The position numbers and the translations under genes are program-made. From Chishuiella changwenlii (GTDB taxonomy: Bacteria; Bacteroidota; Bacteroidia; Flavobacteriales; Weeksellaceae): a stretch of DNA of 64,000 nt. This document shows positions 1 to 8,198 of this stretch, piece after piece. Below the pieces are notes generated by a model. That model ran no database searches. It had not been told where the DNA came from and saw only the letters and a list, made by a program, of their open reading frames with translations. Position 1 is the first letter of the stretch, and each line of letters starts with the position of its first letter. The DNA lies in contig NZ_FRBH01000001.1 in NCBI RefSeq assembly GCF_900142565.1, positions 308,013 through 372,012 on the forward strand, in the 5' to 3' direction.

Positions 1-151
1 GTCCAAAGACATTTACTTCCCAAATTCCATGATACGATGATGCAAATGGTGAATTGGCTAAAATTAATGAAAATAATGTGCAAAAGATTAAGATGATACC
101 TCCAGAAGTTTGACTTTTGAAGAAATCTTGAAAAAGTTTAGTTGATAGCAT
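1..151 (-). CDS. nhaA: Na+/H+ antiporter NhaA, N-terminal fragment (cut by window edge)
   Basis: Only the first 50 codons are present; the rest lies beyond position 1. The visible protein starts MLSTKLFQDFFKSQTSGG and continues with a hydrophobic first helix and an ANSPFASSYHGIWE stretch. That is the typical NhaA N-terminus: amphipathic start, SGG, first membrane helix, then NSP and YH..W. NhaA exchanges external protons for internal Na+ or Li+ across the inner membrane and supports pH and sodium homeostasis. The start codon lies 28 bp behind the stop of the sterol-desaturase-like gene on the same strand, so it may be the last gene of that transcript. The family call rests on the N-terminus only. 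Confidence 0.8.
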   Translation of the reverse strand, partial: MLSTKLFQDFFKSQTSGGIILIFCTLFSLILANSPFASSYHGIWEVNVFG

Positions 152-179
152 GATATTTTTTAAAGGTTATCCAAAAATA

Positions 180-1394
180 CTAAAAAATTTTCAAAACCTT
201 TTGTTGATACCATTTACTAAAATTAAAAATTCTTTCTATTATTAAAATTAAAATGAAAGGAAAAATTAAAAGATAATAATAACCTGATTCATAAATTATA
301 AATAAGCTAAAAATTAGAAAACGAATATGTTCTAAATACGGAACCCATCTCTTCTGTTCTAATTGTGCACCAATATTAATTAATGTGATTAAAACAAAGG
401 CTGTTCCTGTTAATAATGTTAAACTGTCAAGAGAGCTATAAAAATATGTCATTGCTAACATTGTACTAAATGCTACAAAAACCTGAATATTTAAATAAGT
501 CTTAAACGGAAAATGATAACCATCCTTTTTATTCTTTGATAGCCATTTTTTTTCTATCTCTGGTCTAATATCCTGATCCATTACAGCAGGGCTACCGAAA
601 TAAATTTTTAATTTTCCTTTTATTGTTTGCTGTCTTTTGGCTGCTTCATACAATTCTAAATAATAATGAAAATGTTGCCACAAGAAACTATAACTTTTAA
701 TAGGATGAGTTAACCCATAGTTGGGCTTTTCTTCTTCTGCCTGAAAAGTTCCAAATAATTTGTCCCAGAAAACAAAAACATCTCCATAATTTTTGTCTAG
801 ATATTTTTCATCTGATGCATGATGCACACCATGTAATGATGGTGTTATTAATATATGTTCTAGCCATCCTAATTTACCAATTACTTGTGTATGTGTAAAA
901 AATGAATAAACACCATGAACAACCAATATCGCCATTACCAAACTTGGATGAAACCCAACAAAAGGAAGAACACACCAAAATACATTACGTACAATTGCTT
1001 GTAATGTCGTAATGCGTGCTGCAACGGTATAATTAAATTCTTCTGATTGATGATGTACAATATGTGCTCCCCAAAAAATATTAATTTCATGTCCTAAGCG
1101 ATGGTACCAATACCACACAAAGTCTGTTGCTAAAAGCATTACTATCCAAATCCACCACGTATTGGGTAAAGTAAATAAACGGTAATTATCGTAAATAAAT
1201 ATAAATAGTTGATAAAAACTTCCCGTAATAAAGAGGTTAAGTAATCGTTCTGCAATACCAATGGAAATGTTAGAAATAGAACTTTCATATTTAAATACAT
1301 TTTTCATTTTCTTACGCTTTGCAATCTTATACTCTAACCAAACAAATAAGAAAAAGGCTGGAATTGCAAATGCTAAATATGCTGAATTTTCCAT
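180..1394 (-). CDS. Sterol desaturase / fatty acid hydroxylase superfamily protein (AGMO-like)
   Basis: 404-residue integral membrane di-iron oxygenase. The histidine clusters that bind the two irons are visible: H98-x3-H102 (HRLGH), H111-x2-H114-H115 (HIVHH) and H188-x2-H191-H192 (HGVHH), with a further THT around residue 168. Hydrophobic segments lie near residues 5-20, 55-70, 80-97 and 135-165, and another hydrophobic block fills the last 100 residues. The length and the extra C-terminal membrane block resemble alkylglycerol monooxygenase-type bacterial members more than short sterol desaturases. The substrate cannot be read from sequence; ether lipids, sterols or carotenoids are possible. 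The gene follows an alpha/beta hydrolase with a 3-bp gap and precedes nhaA, so the three are probably cotranscribed. Confidence 0.85.
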   Translation of the reverse strand: MENSAYLAFAIPAFFLFVWLEYKIAKRKKMKNVFKYESSISNISIGIAERLLNLFITGSFYQLFIFIYDNYRLFTLPNTWWIWIVMLLATDFVWYWYHRLGHEINIFWGAHIVHHQSEEFNYTVAARITTLQAIVRNVFWCVLPFVGFHPSLVMAILVVHGVYSFFTHTQVIGKLGWLEHILITPSLHGVHHASDEKYLDKNYGDVFVFWDKLFGTFQAEEEKPNYGLTHPIKSYSFLWQHFHYYLELYEAAKRQQTIKGKLKIYFGSPAVMDQDIRPEIEKKWLSKNKKDGYHFPFKTYLNIQVFVAFSTMLAMTYFYSSLDSLTLLTGTAFVLITLINIGAQLEQKRWVPYLEHIRFLIFSLFIIYESGYYYLLIFPFILILIIERIFNFSKWYQQKVLKIF

Positions 1395-1397
1395 AAT

Positions 1398-2111
1398 CTA
1401 TGCGGATAAAAATTGTGTCAAAAATTTATTGAATACATGTGGTTGCTCCATCATAGGAACATGTCCACAATTATCTATATACTCTAATCTAGAATTAGGT
1501 AGATGTTGATAAAACTCTTCTGCTACTTCTGGAGGCGTAACATGATCTTGTTTCCCCCAGACCAATAAAACAGGTCGACTAATTTTATGTAAAACATCTT
1601 TTAAATTTTGTCGTTTTGCATCGCGCGCAATTGCAATAAGTGAAAGTGCTTTTAATGGATTATTTGCTGTTGAATAAACGTCATCTACTAGCTCTTTTGT
1701 AATGACCTCTTTGGTTTCAAAAACTTCTTCTACTTTAGATTTTATATAATCGTAATCTTTTACTCGAACAAAAGAAGCACTTAGTGTATTTTCGAATAAT
1801 CCTGAACTACCTGCTAAAACAAGTTTTTCGAAGTTATTTGGATTTTTTAACGCATAAAGTAATGCGACGTGTCCTCCAAGTGAATTTCCGATAAGAATAG
1901 GATTTACTATTTTATTTTCTTTTATATATTTTTCAACATAAAATACAAGCTGTTCTAAAGAATTTCTACGAACAGAACGATTGAACAGAGGTAATTCTGG
2001 TGCATAAACGTTATATTCTAAACCTATCGTTTCAATAACTGTTGACCAATTACTAAGACTTCCAAACAAACCGTGAAGAAGAATAACATCTCTTTTTGGA
2101 ATTGTATCCAT
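1398..2111 (-). CDS. Alpha/beta hydrolase
   Basis: 237-residue cytoplasmic serine hydrolase with no signal peptide. It has the oxyanion-hole HG motif (LLHGLFGS, residues 11-18), the nucleophile elbow G75-N-S77-L-G79, a probable acid D189 (GKQDHVTPP) and the catalytic H217 (CGHVPMMEQP). This is the layout of the MhpC/BioH/epoxide hydrolase-like group, full length for the family. The substrate is unknown. It is separated by 3 bp from the downstream membrane oxygenase, which suggests a shared lipid or ester pathway, but that is inference from position only. Confidence 0.85.
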   Translation of the reverse strand: MDTIPKRDVILLHGLFGSLSNWSTVIETIGLEYNVYAPELPLFNRSVRRNSLEQLVFYVEKYIKENKIVNPILIGNSLGGHVALLYALKNPNNFEKLVLAGSSGLFENTLSASFVRVKDYDYIKSKVEEVFETKEVITKELVDDVYSTANNPLKALSLIAIARDAKRQNLKDVLHKISRPVLLVWGKQDHVTPPEVAEEFYQHLPNSRLEYIDNCGHVPMMEQPHVFNKFLTQFLSA

Positions 2112-2180
2112 AGTTACATTTATTACTTATTATGCAACAAATGTAAAAAAATAATTTAAACTCTACTTAATTAATAGAGT

Positions 2181-3236
2181 TTATATATTATAAACAATTC
2201 CACTACTATGATCTTTACTTGCTCCAGTAACAGATGCTAAACAATTTATTTGGTTATTACTTTTTCTATATCCTAGATAAGCAAAAATTAATGCTTCTTT
2301 AAAATCTATTAAATAACTATCTGGAATAATAATTTTTGTTGATACTTTACTTTTTAATAGCTTGATAAGTAGATCATTTTTAGCACCTCCGCCAGTTATC
2401 AACACATTGTTGATATCGTATTGATTAAAGCATTTCACTAATTGATCTACTTCATGAGAAATACAACTAATTAACTTATCTTCAGCAGAAATCTTATAGT
2501 TTTCAACAATTGTTAAGAACTCGTTTTCTATCCATTCAAAACCTAAAGATTTTGGTAAATCTTGTTGATAAAATGGAAGATTATTTAATTCATTTACCAA
2601 ATCTAAATTTACATTTCCTTTTGCTGCTAATTGTCCTTCACTATCATAGTCAAATCCTAATTGGTTCGCATAATGATTAAGAACAATGTTAACTGGACAA
2701 ACATCAAAAGCTATTCGCTTTCCATTTCTATTCATCGAAATATTAGAAAATCCACCCAGATTAAGACACGCATCATATTCAGAAAATAATAGTTCATCTC
2801 CAATTGGAACCAAAGGTGCACCTTGTCCTCCCAAAACAACATCTTGTGTACGGAAATCACAAATTACTTTTTGTTGACAGCGCGAAGAAATTGCTGCTCC
2901 ATTCCCTATTTGTAATGTAAAGTTTTTTTGTGGCTGATGGAAAATAGTCTGCCCATGAGATGCAACAAAATCTATGTTTTTTATTTGATATCTTTTCATA
3001 AATTCTGCTACTTGCTCTCCTAAGTAATACCCAAACTGAATATCTAGTTCGCACAATTCCATTGCAGAAATTGTAAAAGCCTCTTTTAATTGATTTCTCA
3101 ATTCTGTGGAATATTCTATCGTTTCAGCATGTAATATCTCAAAAGAAGTATCCGAATCAAAACGAACATAACAAATATCTAATCCATCTAAAGATGTTCC
3201 CGACATTAGTCCTATACAAAAAGTAGATTTTTCCAT
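2181..3236 (-). CDS. anmK: Anhydro-N-acetylmuramic acid kinase
   Basis: 351 residues from the chosen start. AnmK hydrolyses and phosphorylates 1,6-anhydroMurNAc to MurNAc-6-phosphate in peptidoglycan recycling, in the cytoplasm. The ATP-binding signature MSGTSLDG lies at residues 11-18. VASHGQTIFH, DFRTQDVVLGGQGAPLVP, NLGGFSNIS and a C-terminal VLITGGGAKN complete the ASKHA-kinase pattern. The open frame extends 30 bases further upstream (to 3266), but the added residues MCLKTYYLYS are unlike the family, whereas MEKSTFCIGLMSGTSLDG is the usual beginning, so the start at 3236 is preferred. It is 69 bp upstream of the alpha/beta hydrolase on the same strand. Confidence 0.95.
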   Translation of the reverse strand: MEKSTFCIGLMSGTSLDGLDICYVRFDSDTSFEILHAETIEYSTELRNQLKEAFTISAMELCELDIQFGYYLGEQVAEFMKRYQIKNIDFVASHGQTIFHQPQKNFTLQIGNGAAISSRCQQKVICDFRTQDVVLGGQGAPLVPIGDELLFSEYDACLNLGGFSNISMNRNGKRIAFDVCPVNIVLNHYANQLGFDYDSEGQLAAKGNVNLDLVNELNNLPFYQQDLPKSLGFEWIENEFLTIVENYKISAEDKLISCISHEVDQLVKCFNQYDINNVLITGGGAKNDLLIKLLKSKVSTKIIIPDSYLIDFKEALIFAYLGYRKSNNQINCLASVTGASKDHSSGIVYNI

Positions 3237-3337
3237 TGAGTAAAGGTAATATGTTTTTAGACACAAGACTTAAAGTTGTAAGATATAAGTGATGTTATGA
3301 AGTTTGCATTTTAGTTTAATAAATAAAAAGTACAAAA

Positions 3338-3383
3338 TTGAGCTTGTCGAAACATTTATAACTCTATTCTTCGATGGGCTCAG
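3338..3383. repeat. REP-like imperfect palindrome directly behind the DUF4269 gene
   Basis: Two arms, 3338-3351 (TTGAGCTTGTCGAA) and 3370-3383 (TTCGATGGGCTCAG), pair over 14 positions as RNA, with ten Watson-Crick and four G-U pairs and an 18-nt loop. The GAGCTTGTCGAA core recurs at 39073-39085. Such CTGAGCTTGTCGAAG elements are common intergenic repeats in Flavobacteriia. The right arm ends 2 bp before the stop codon of the DUF4269 gene. Confidence 0.6.
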
Positions 3384-3385
3384 AA

Positions 3386-3919
3386 TTAATCAAATTCATA
3401 ATCTAATAATTCGATGTAGGGATTCCCTTCAATATTCAATAACTTACAAAAAGCAGGCTCTGTTTTGTATCCGTTCTCTTTTAAATGGATGATTTTTTTT
3501 CTAAAATCTTCACCCAAATGTTGTAGAATTTCATATTCCTTGAGCATGTGCAAATATCCATTTTGATTATTTGTAGGAATTGATGAAGCATAAATTTCAA
3601 ATGGTAAATTATCTATTGTAAAATTACTCACTAAAATTCTCTCTGATTCTTTTTCATTTACAGTGACACTAAAATCATCGAATTGTTGAAAATGTAAAAG
3701 GATTATATCTTGAAGTTTTTCCACATTATTTGTTTGCAAAATTATATCTACATCACTGTTCTCTACATCTATATTAATCGGAATAGTTCCCACCACAAGT
3801 GGATCATAACCTTCTAATTTTTGAAGAATATTATATTCTGATATGATTCGAAAAGTCTTTTGCTGAAGTGCATTTCCTTTTTCTAAGTATGCTATAGCTG
3901 TAAAATCTATATTTTCCAT
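3386..3919 (-). CDS. DUF4269 family protein
   Basis: 177 residues, no signal peptide or membrane segment. The stretch PLVVGTIPINIDVENSDVDIIL (residues 40-61) is typical of DUF4269 proteins and resembles the GS...D-x-D core of nucleotidyltransferase folds (GT-IPI...SDVDI), so a nucleotidyltransferase-like fold is likely. No catalytic function is established. The C-terminus (MLKEYEILQHLGEDFRKKIIHLKENGYKTEPAFCKLL) matches the typical helical end of the family. It stands alone between anmK and the Tet(X)-like gene, with REP-like sequence right after its stop codon. Confidence 0.8.
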   Translation of the reverse strand: MENIDFTAIAYLEKGNALQQKTFRIISEYNILQKLEGYDPLVVGTIPINIDVENSDVDIILQTNNVEKLQDIILLHFQQFDDFSVTVNEKESERILVSNFTIDNLPFEIYASSIPTNNQNGYLHMLKEYEILQHLGEDFRKKIIHLKENGYKTEPAFCKLLNIEGNPYIELLDYEFD

Positions 3920-3993
3920 TTGGGTAGGTAACTAAATCAATCAAAAATAAATATTAATTATAAAAGTAACAACCTCGTTATCGTAGACATAAA

Positions 3994-5157
3994 CTATTTA
4001 TGTTCTGTAAAGAATCGTAACATTATTTCTAATGAATTTTCGTTGTGCATTTTTTCTCCATTTTCTATAGATTCTTTTGTTATGATAGCTGCTCGTTTTC
4101 TCATTTCAGATTCATAGTTTGAAATAGCATCTTTTACAGAAATAGCATCTATGGCTGTTAATTTCTCACTTAATTTTAACGCATCTAACATCGCCATATT
4201 TACACCTTCGCCAGCAAATGGAGGCATTACGTGAGCAGCATCTCCAATAAGTGTAAGGTTTGAGATTGTTTCCCAATTTTGATTAAGCGGCATATAACCA
4301 ATAGATCGAGGAATAAAAGATTCTGTTGTGTTTTCTACTAATTCTTCCCAGCTTTTATCCCATTCTTTGTATTCTCCTCTAAACCAATTTAATATTTCAG
4401 TTTTATTAGAAAAATTTAGTTTACTATTTTTTATCCAATCTTCATCTACTTTTAGACTTAAATAGAAACCAATTTCTCCATTTCCTTTTTGTCCTATTAA
4501 TATATTTTTCTTATTTCCAAAGGCCATTATTTTACCTCCATTCAATTTCTTATAGATGACAGGTGAATGTTTTTCCGCATCATATATTGTCCCTTCAATC
4601 ATTGTTACGCCAGAATAAATGGCTTTTGTATCTGTGATATATGAACGTATTTTAGAGTTTGCACCATCTGCACCAATAACAATATCTACGTAAACAGGAA
4701 TATCATCTTTAAAATTTAATAACCAACCGTCATTATGTTTATCCATCGAAATAAAATGTTTATTCCAATGCACTGTTTCTTCTCTTAAAGATGCTAGTAA
4801 AATTTTTCGAAGCTGACCTCTATCAATCTCGGGACGAAAATAAGGATCATCAAAATTGGTTTCAATTGATTTATGATCTTCATCAAACACAACATCTCCT
4901 TTATCATTCATTATTTTTGTTCTATCAGCACCTAGCATAAAATTTGCTTTAAATTCTTCTAACAAATCTGCTTTTATAATTGCTGCCAAACCAGAATCTT
5001 GATGTAAATCTAACGGAGATCCTTGTACTCTTGCATTCTTATCGTAATCACGTTCATAAACATTTACGTTTACTCCTTTTTGTTGTAAAAGACGTGCTAA
5101 TGTTAATCCGCCAGGTCCTCCTCCTATTATTGCTACTTTTTTATCTTGTAATTTCAT
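3994..5157 (-). CDS. Tet(X)-like FAD-dependent monooxygenase
   Basis: 387 residues, the same size as Tet(X) (about 388). It is a class A flavoprotein monooxygenase: FAD-binding GGGPGG at residues 12-17, VYERD near 33-37, an arginine in the EIDRGQLRKIL segment (about 110-120), a DG motif in VIGADGANSKIR (about 160-171) and the second FAD motif GDAAHVMPPFAGEGVN at 305-320. By eye it aligns with Tet(X) throughout, including VARLLQQ-, LDLH- and WFRGEY-like blocks. The Tet(X) drug-contact segment around its H234 and G236 reads differently here (residues 209-218, KIMAFGNKKN), so tetracycline hydroxylation is not supported. It lies 22 bp behind an AraC-type regulator that probably controls it. Confidence 0.85.
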   Translation of the reverse strand: MKLQDKKVAIIGGGPGGLTLARLLQQKGVNVNVYERDYDKNARVQGSPLDLHQDSGLAAIIKADLLEEFKANFMLGADRTKIMNDKGDVVFDEDHKSIETNFDDPYFRPEIDRGQLRKILLASLREETVHWNKHFISMDKHNDGWLLNFKDDIPVYVDIVIGADGANSKIRSYITDTKAIYSGVTMIEGTIYDAEKHSPVIYKKLNGGKIMAFGNKKNILIGQKGNGEIGFYLSLKVDEDWIKNSKLNFSNKTEILNWFRGEYKEWDKSWEELVENTTESFIPRSIGYMPLNQNWETISNLTLIGDAAHVMPPFAGEGVNMAMLDALKLSEKLTAIDAISVKDAISNYESEMRKRAAIITKESIENGEKMHNENSLEIMLRFFTEHK

Positions 5158-5179
5158 ATTTGTTTTATTTACAACAAAA

Positions 5180-5932
5180 TTACTTAGACCGAAGAGTAGA
5201 AAATTGTATAAATCGGTCGTTTTTGTTTATTCTTAAATCTTTGGGAGAAACTCCTGAAAGTTTTTTTACTTCTTTTATAAAATGAGATTGGTCGGAGAAG
5301 TTTTCTTCTGGAAATAATTTCCCGTCTTTTATATGTTGAAATGAAGATCTAAATCGAATAATTTTACAATATGTTTTGAGTGATATTCCAAATCGCTGAT
5401 TAAAATAACGGTTAATTTGACGAGCACTCCATGAAACCTTTTCTGATATTTCTTGTACTGTAATTGCTCCATTTGTAGCATAAATTAAATCAAAAAGTTT
5501 TTGTTTTCTATTATCTACATCTTTAGGAATAAGCTCTTTTATTTTGTTTGATGCTTTTAAGTAAAACGAATCAAAATCTTTTAAATCATTCTCATTAAAT
5601 GACCAATAATCATGGGGTAGAAACTCTGCATAATCTAAATATTCTGCAATAGAATTTTTAAAAATATATTCGACTGCAGTTAATTTAAAACTAATAGAAA
5701 AGATAAGTGTACGGGCTTTTAGTATTACTCGATCTGGATATGTTTCTATTCCCGAACGAATAATTTGTAAAGGTTCTGCATCTGCTTTAAATAAAGTTAA
5801 ATCTACTCTACCATCTGGTAAAATGATCATTTCTTTATCTTCGTCTGAATTATTATGTAAACACCAAAAATTCTCAACAAAAGCTTTTATAGCATTATCT
5901 GGTTGAATTGTTTTATACGCTATACTTGTCAT
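5180..5932 (-). CDS. AraC-family transcriptional regulator
   Basis: 250 residues. The N-terminal 130 residues (FVENFWCL, MIILPDGRVDLTLF, ILKARTLIFSISFKLTAVEYIF) match the DUF6597-type sensor half seen in many AraC regulators. The C-terminal part (about 145-245) carries the two helix-turn-helix units, ITVQEISEKVSWSARQINRYFNQRFG followed by an FSDQSHFIKEVKKLSGVSPKDLR segment typical of AraC family members. The gene precedes the Tet(X)-like monooxygenase by 22 bp on the same strand, so regulator and enzyme probably form a two-gene unit. The effector is unknown. Confidence 0.88.
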   Translation of the reverse strand: MTSIAYKTIQPDNAIKAFVENFWCLHNNSDEDKEMIILPDGRVDLTLFKADAEPLQIIRSGIETYPDRVILKARTLIFSISFKLTAVEYIFKNSIAEYLDYAEFLPHDYWSFNENDLKDFDSFYLKASNKIKELIPKDVDNRKQKLFDLIYATNGAITVQEISEKVSWSARQINRYFNQRFGISLKTYCKIIRFRSSFQHIKDGKLFPEENFSDQSHFIKEVKKLSGVSPKDLRINKNDRFIQFSTLRSK

Positions 5933-6065
5933 CGTTACATCGATTATATAGTATAACTAATTTATAAAATATTAGAATGCTTAGAATAAAAAAAGAGTTT
6001 CATTTTATACACAATTATTATAAAGCTATATTTAGTTATAAATCAATTTCAATTATAAAAAACAT

Positions 6066-6545
6066 TTAAAGAACAAAAATATTAGATAGTGGTTTATTTT
6101 TTAATTCTTTCTTTCTATTAAGAAGTTTTTGTACATAAGTATCAAACTTCGTGAAATTTTCAAATTCCTTATCAACATCATTACCTCCTGTATATATTAA
6201 AGTTATAACTTTATTATTCTTATTTTTTAAACTAAAATGATATTCTGAAGAACCTCCATGCGTAACATAAAAATTTTTATTTTTTAAATAAATTTCTGTA
6301 TCTGTTGGGTAAGAGTTTACATATTTGGTATATAAATTTTGAATTGAATCAAATTCGTTCTTAGATAAATCAAACTTTATCGTATCATCTTTTTTATCGT
6401 AAAAATGAGTTACATACTCAGATTTAGGATATTTAATGTAGATATCGTTACTTAAAGATTCTTTTATATGAATGTATTCAACAGGTTCTTTATTTGCATC
6501 ACATGAAATAAAGAAAAGAATAGATAATAACGTTAATATTCTCAT
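6066..6545 (-). CDS. Hypothetical lipoprotein
   Basis: 159 residues with a short signal peptide ending in a lipobox (LFFISC), so the mature protein should start at C15 and be lipid-anchored. The rest is charged and rich in lysine, aspartate and asparagine, without a motif I recognise. It contains YHFSLKNKNNKVITLIYTGG near the centre. It lies 33 bp behind the oxidoreductase gene on the same strand. No function is assigned. Confidence 0.65.
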   Translation of the reverse strand: MRILTLLSILFFISCDANKEPVEYIHIKESLSNDIYIKYPKSEYVTHFYDKKDDTIKFDLSKNEFDSIQNLYTKYVNSYPTDTEIYLKNKNFYVTHGGSSEYHFSLKNKNNKVITLIYTGGNDVDKEFENFTKFDTYVQKLLNRKKELKNKPLSNIFVL

Positions 6546-6578
6546 TAATAAAATTTAGTTAAATCTACTCTATTTATT

Positions 6579-7628
6579 CTACAATTCTATTTTTATTGTT
6601 TCATCGTATTTTTTTAATCTATTAAGGAAAGATGGAATATCTGTTATAATGTTATGAACATGATTTACACCGTAGCTTACTTCATTTTCTAAAAGATAAT
6701 AAGCCATTTCAGTTGCTACATAAGCTGTAATTTCTGCTTCACCATTTCCAGAGACTGAAGATTCATATACTTCTCCTTTATAGTTTTCTACAACAGCTTT
6801 CACTGCAAATAAATCACTACCAACATTCAACTTACTAAACAACTTAATACCAATATTTTGAATTACTTTATTCTTAAATAGGATTGTAATTCCTACCGTT
6901 CTTAACAACTTTATCAACAATGTTAATAACTTCGAATCAAAAGCCATTCGTGTAATAATTTGTTCTGCATTTATTGTTTTAGAGAGTGTATGTTGGTCTG
7001 AAAAATTAAATGTGTAAAATGTTCTGCTTCCCAAAAGATTAGATTTTTTAGAAAGTGTAAAACTTTTTACAAAATGAGAAAAGTTGTGAACTTTATAAGT
7101 TGAATGTAAATTATCAAAAGTCCAACGATAAGCGGCATCACCATGTTTTTCTCCGATACCTAATAGAATTAAGATATCTATCAATTTTATTTCATTAAAT
7201 TTATTTGCACAATGTTGTGCTAAGAGATTTGTAATTCCTGGCGCCAAGCCAACACTTAGAATTAAAGATGAAGAATTAAGTTTAGCTTGGTTATTTAAAC
7301 GTTCAATTTTTTCAATAAAATTGTAATCAGCGGTAATATCTATATAATGAATTCCTTCTGTTATACACTTTTCTACAAAATTCGTATTCTTCTGATCGAT
7401 GCACATTACAACTAGCATTACTTGTTTTAATAATGCAGAATCTTCTCCTTTATCAATATCAAATTCATAAGGTACAGATCCATTCAGAATACGATCTGTT
7501 AGTTTTTTTGCTTTGTGAAAACTTCTACCCGCTACAACAACTTTATTTAAGTATAGCTTAGCTAAATGTTCACTTACAATAGAACCGACCTTACCATATC
7601 CACCAATAATAAGAATTTTATCTCTCAT
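6579..7628 (-). CDS. Saccharopine dehydrogenase-like NAD(P)-binding oxidoreductase
   Basis: 349 residues. The N-terminus KILIIGGYGKVGSIVSEHL (residues 4-22) is a Rossmann GGxGxxG nucleotide-binding loop, followed by VVVAGR at the end of the second strand. ADYNFIEKI and LSVGLAPGITNLLAQH are typical of the saccharopine dehydrogenase NADP-binding family. The C-terminal half (SGNGEAEITAYVATEMAYYLL) matches the same family. A role in lysine metabolism is not implied; many such proteins act on unknown substrates. It lies between an HxlR regulator and a lipoprotein gene, all on the minus strand. Confidence 0.75.
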   Translation of the reverse strand: MRDKILIIGGYGKVGSIVSEHLAKLYLNKVVVAGRSFHKAKKLTDRILNGSVPYEFDIDKGEDSALLKQVMLVVMCIDQKNTNFVEKCITEGIHYIDITADYNFIEKIERLNNQAKLNSSSLILSVGLAPGITNLLAQHCANKFNEIKLIDILILLGIGEKHGDAAYRWTFDNLHSTYKVHNFSHFVKSFTLSKKSNLLGSRTFYTFNFSDQHTLSKTINAEQIITRMAFDSKLLTLLIKLLRTVGITILFKNKVIQNIGIKLFSKLNVGSDLFAVKAVVENYKGEVYESSVSGNGEAEITAYVATEMAYYLLENEVSYGVNHVHNIITDIPSFLNRLKKYDETIKIEL

Positions 7629-7694
7629 TTTATTTTACGTTTAAATTGATGTAAAATTCTAAAAACGAAGAAAAAATTTTATTATACTATTCAC

Positions 7695-7726
7695 TAAAAA
7701 AGTTGCATGATTTGTTGATTCATGCA
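7695..7726 (-). terminator. Candidate terminator behind the HxlR gene
   Basis: Inverted repeat TGCATGA (7704-7710) and TCATGCA (7720-7726) with a 9-nt loop. On the minus strand it is followed by ACTTTTTTAG. It lies 24-55 bp downstream of the HxlR stop codon. Confidence 0.5.
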
Positions 7727-7749
7727 TTAAAATATAAAAGAAAAAATAT

Positions 7750-8106
7750 TTATTTTACTTCTTCTAAGACCTTTATATTTTTGTTTAGCTTTAATGCTTC
7801 TTCTCCCCAAGATGCAATTGCATGAAGTAAAGGAATTAATGTTTTTCCAAAATCTGTTAATTCATACTCAACTTTAAGAGGTGGCTTACTTGTATATACA
7901 GTACGTTTTAATAATCCATCATTTTCTAACTCTTTTAGCTGAAGACTTAATGTTCTTTCTGTAATATTTTGACATTCTTTTCTTAATTCACTGTAACGTT
8001 TCTTTTCTATTAAATGAATAAGAATTACAGCTTTCCATTTACCACCAATAAACTTCATTGTTAGACTTGTGTTACATGGATATTTTTTATCATCTATACT
8101 ATACAT
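7750..8106 (-). CDS. HxlR-family redox-type transcriptional regulator (YodB-like)
   Basis: 118-residue winged helix-turn-helix protein of the HxlR family. It has the YPCNTSLTMKFIGGKWKAVILIHL start, the recognition region RYSELRKECQNITERTLSLQLKELENDGLL and the wing YELTDFGKTL. C11 lies just ahead of the GGKW motif, at nearly the same position as the redox-sensing Cys6 of Bacillus subtilis YodB. The gene is divergent from a nitroreductase gene, as in yodB/yodC. Between them lies a TACTAT-N7-ATAGTA palindrome that matches the known YodB box layout. I infer a repressor of the nitroreductase that responds to quinones, diamide or similar electrophiles. Confidence 0.88.
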   Translation of the reverse strand: MYSIDDKKYPCNTSLTMKFIGGKWKAVILIHLIEKKRYSELRKECQNITERTLSLQLKELENDGLLKRTVYTSKPPLKVEYELTDFGKTLIPLLHAIASWGEEALKLNKNIKVLEEVK

Positions 8107-8134
8107 CTGTTACTATCAATTTTGACCGTTATTG

Positions 8135-8142
8135 CAAATATA
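8135..8142 (-). promoter_or_regulatory. Candidate -7 element for the HxlR gene
   Basis: Reads TATATTTG on the minus strand, a full match to the Bacteroidota TAnnTTTG consensus, 29 bp upstream of the HxlR start codon. No clear -33 TTTG is seen. Confidence 0.5.
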
Positions 8143-8148
8143 CATAAC

Positions 8149-8156
8149 TATATTTA
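8149..8156 (+). promoter_or_regulatory. Candidate -7 element for the nitroreductase gene
   Basis: Reads TATATTTA, seven of eight positions of TAnnTTTG. It would place transcription start at about 8160-8164, at the left end of the operator palindrome. Confidence 0.4.
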
Positions 8157-8163
8157 GTTTTGC

Positions 8164-8182
8164 TACTATAAAAATTATAGTA
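8164..8182. promoter_or_regulatory. Candidate HxlR/YodB-type operator
   Basis: A 19-bp palindrome TACTAT-N7-ATAGTA between the divergent HxlR and nitroreductase genes. Size and half-sites match the Bacillus subtilis YodB box (TACTAT, seven bases, ATAGTA). It covers the predicted start of nitroreductase transcription, 16 bp before the start codon, which suits repression. Confidence 0.6.
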
Positions 8183-8198
8183 TAAAAAACATCACATT

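Noticed and set aside
3237..3266. Longer anmK start at 3266
   Set aside because: It adds MCLKTYYLYS, without similarity to the family; the internal ATG gives the normal N-terminus.
3994..5157. Calling the monooxygenase a tetracycline resistance gene tet(X)
   Set aside because: Family match is clear, but the drug-contact segment is not conserved by eye alignment.
4980..5285. Plus-strand 101-codon open frame
   Set aside because: Antisense to the Tet(X)-like and AraC genes; leucine-rich shadow of their codons.
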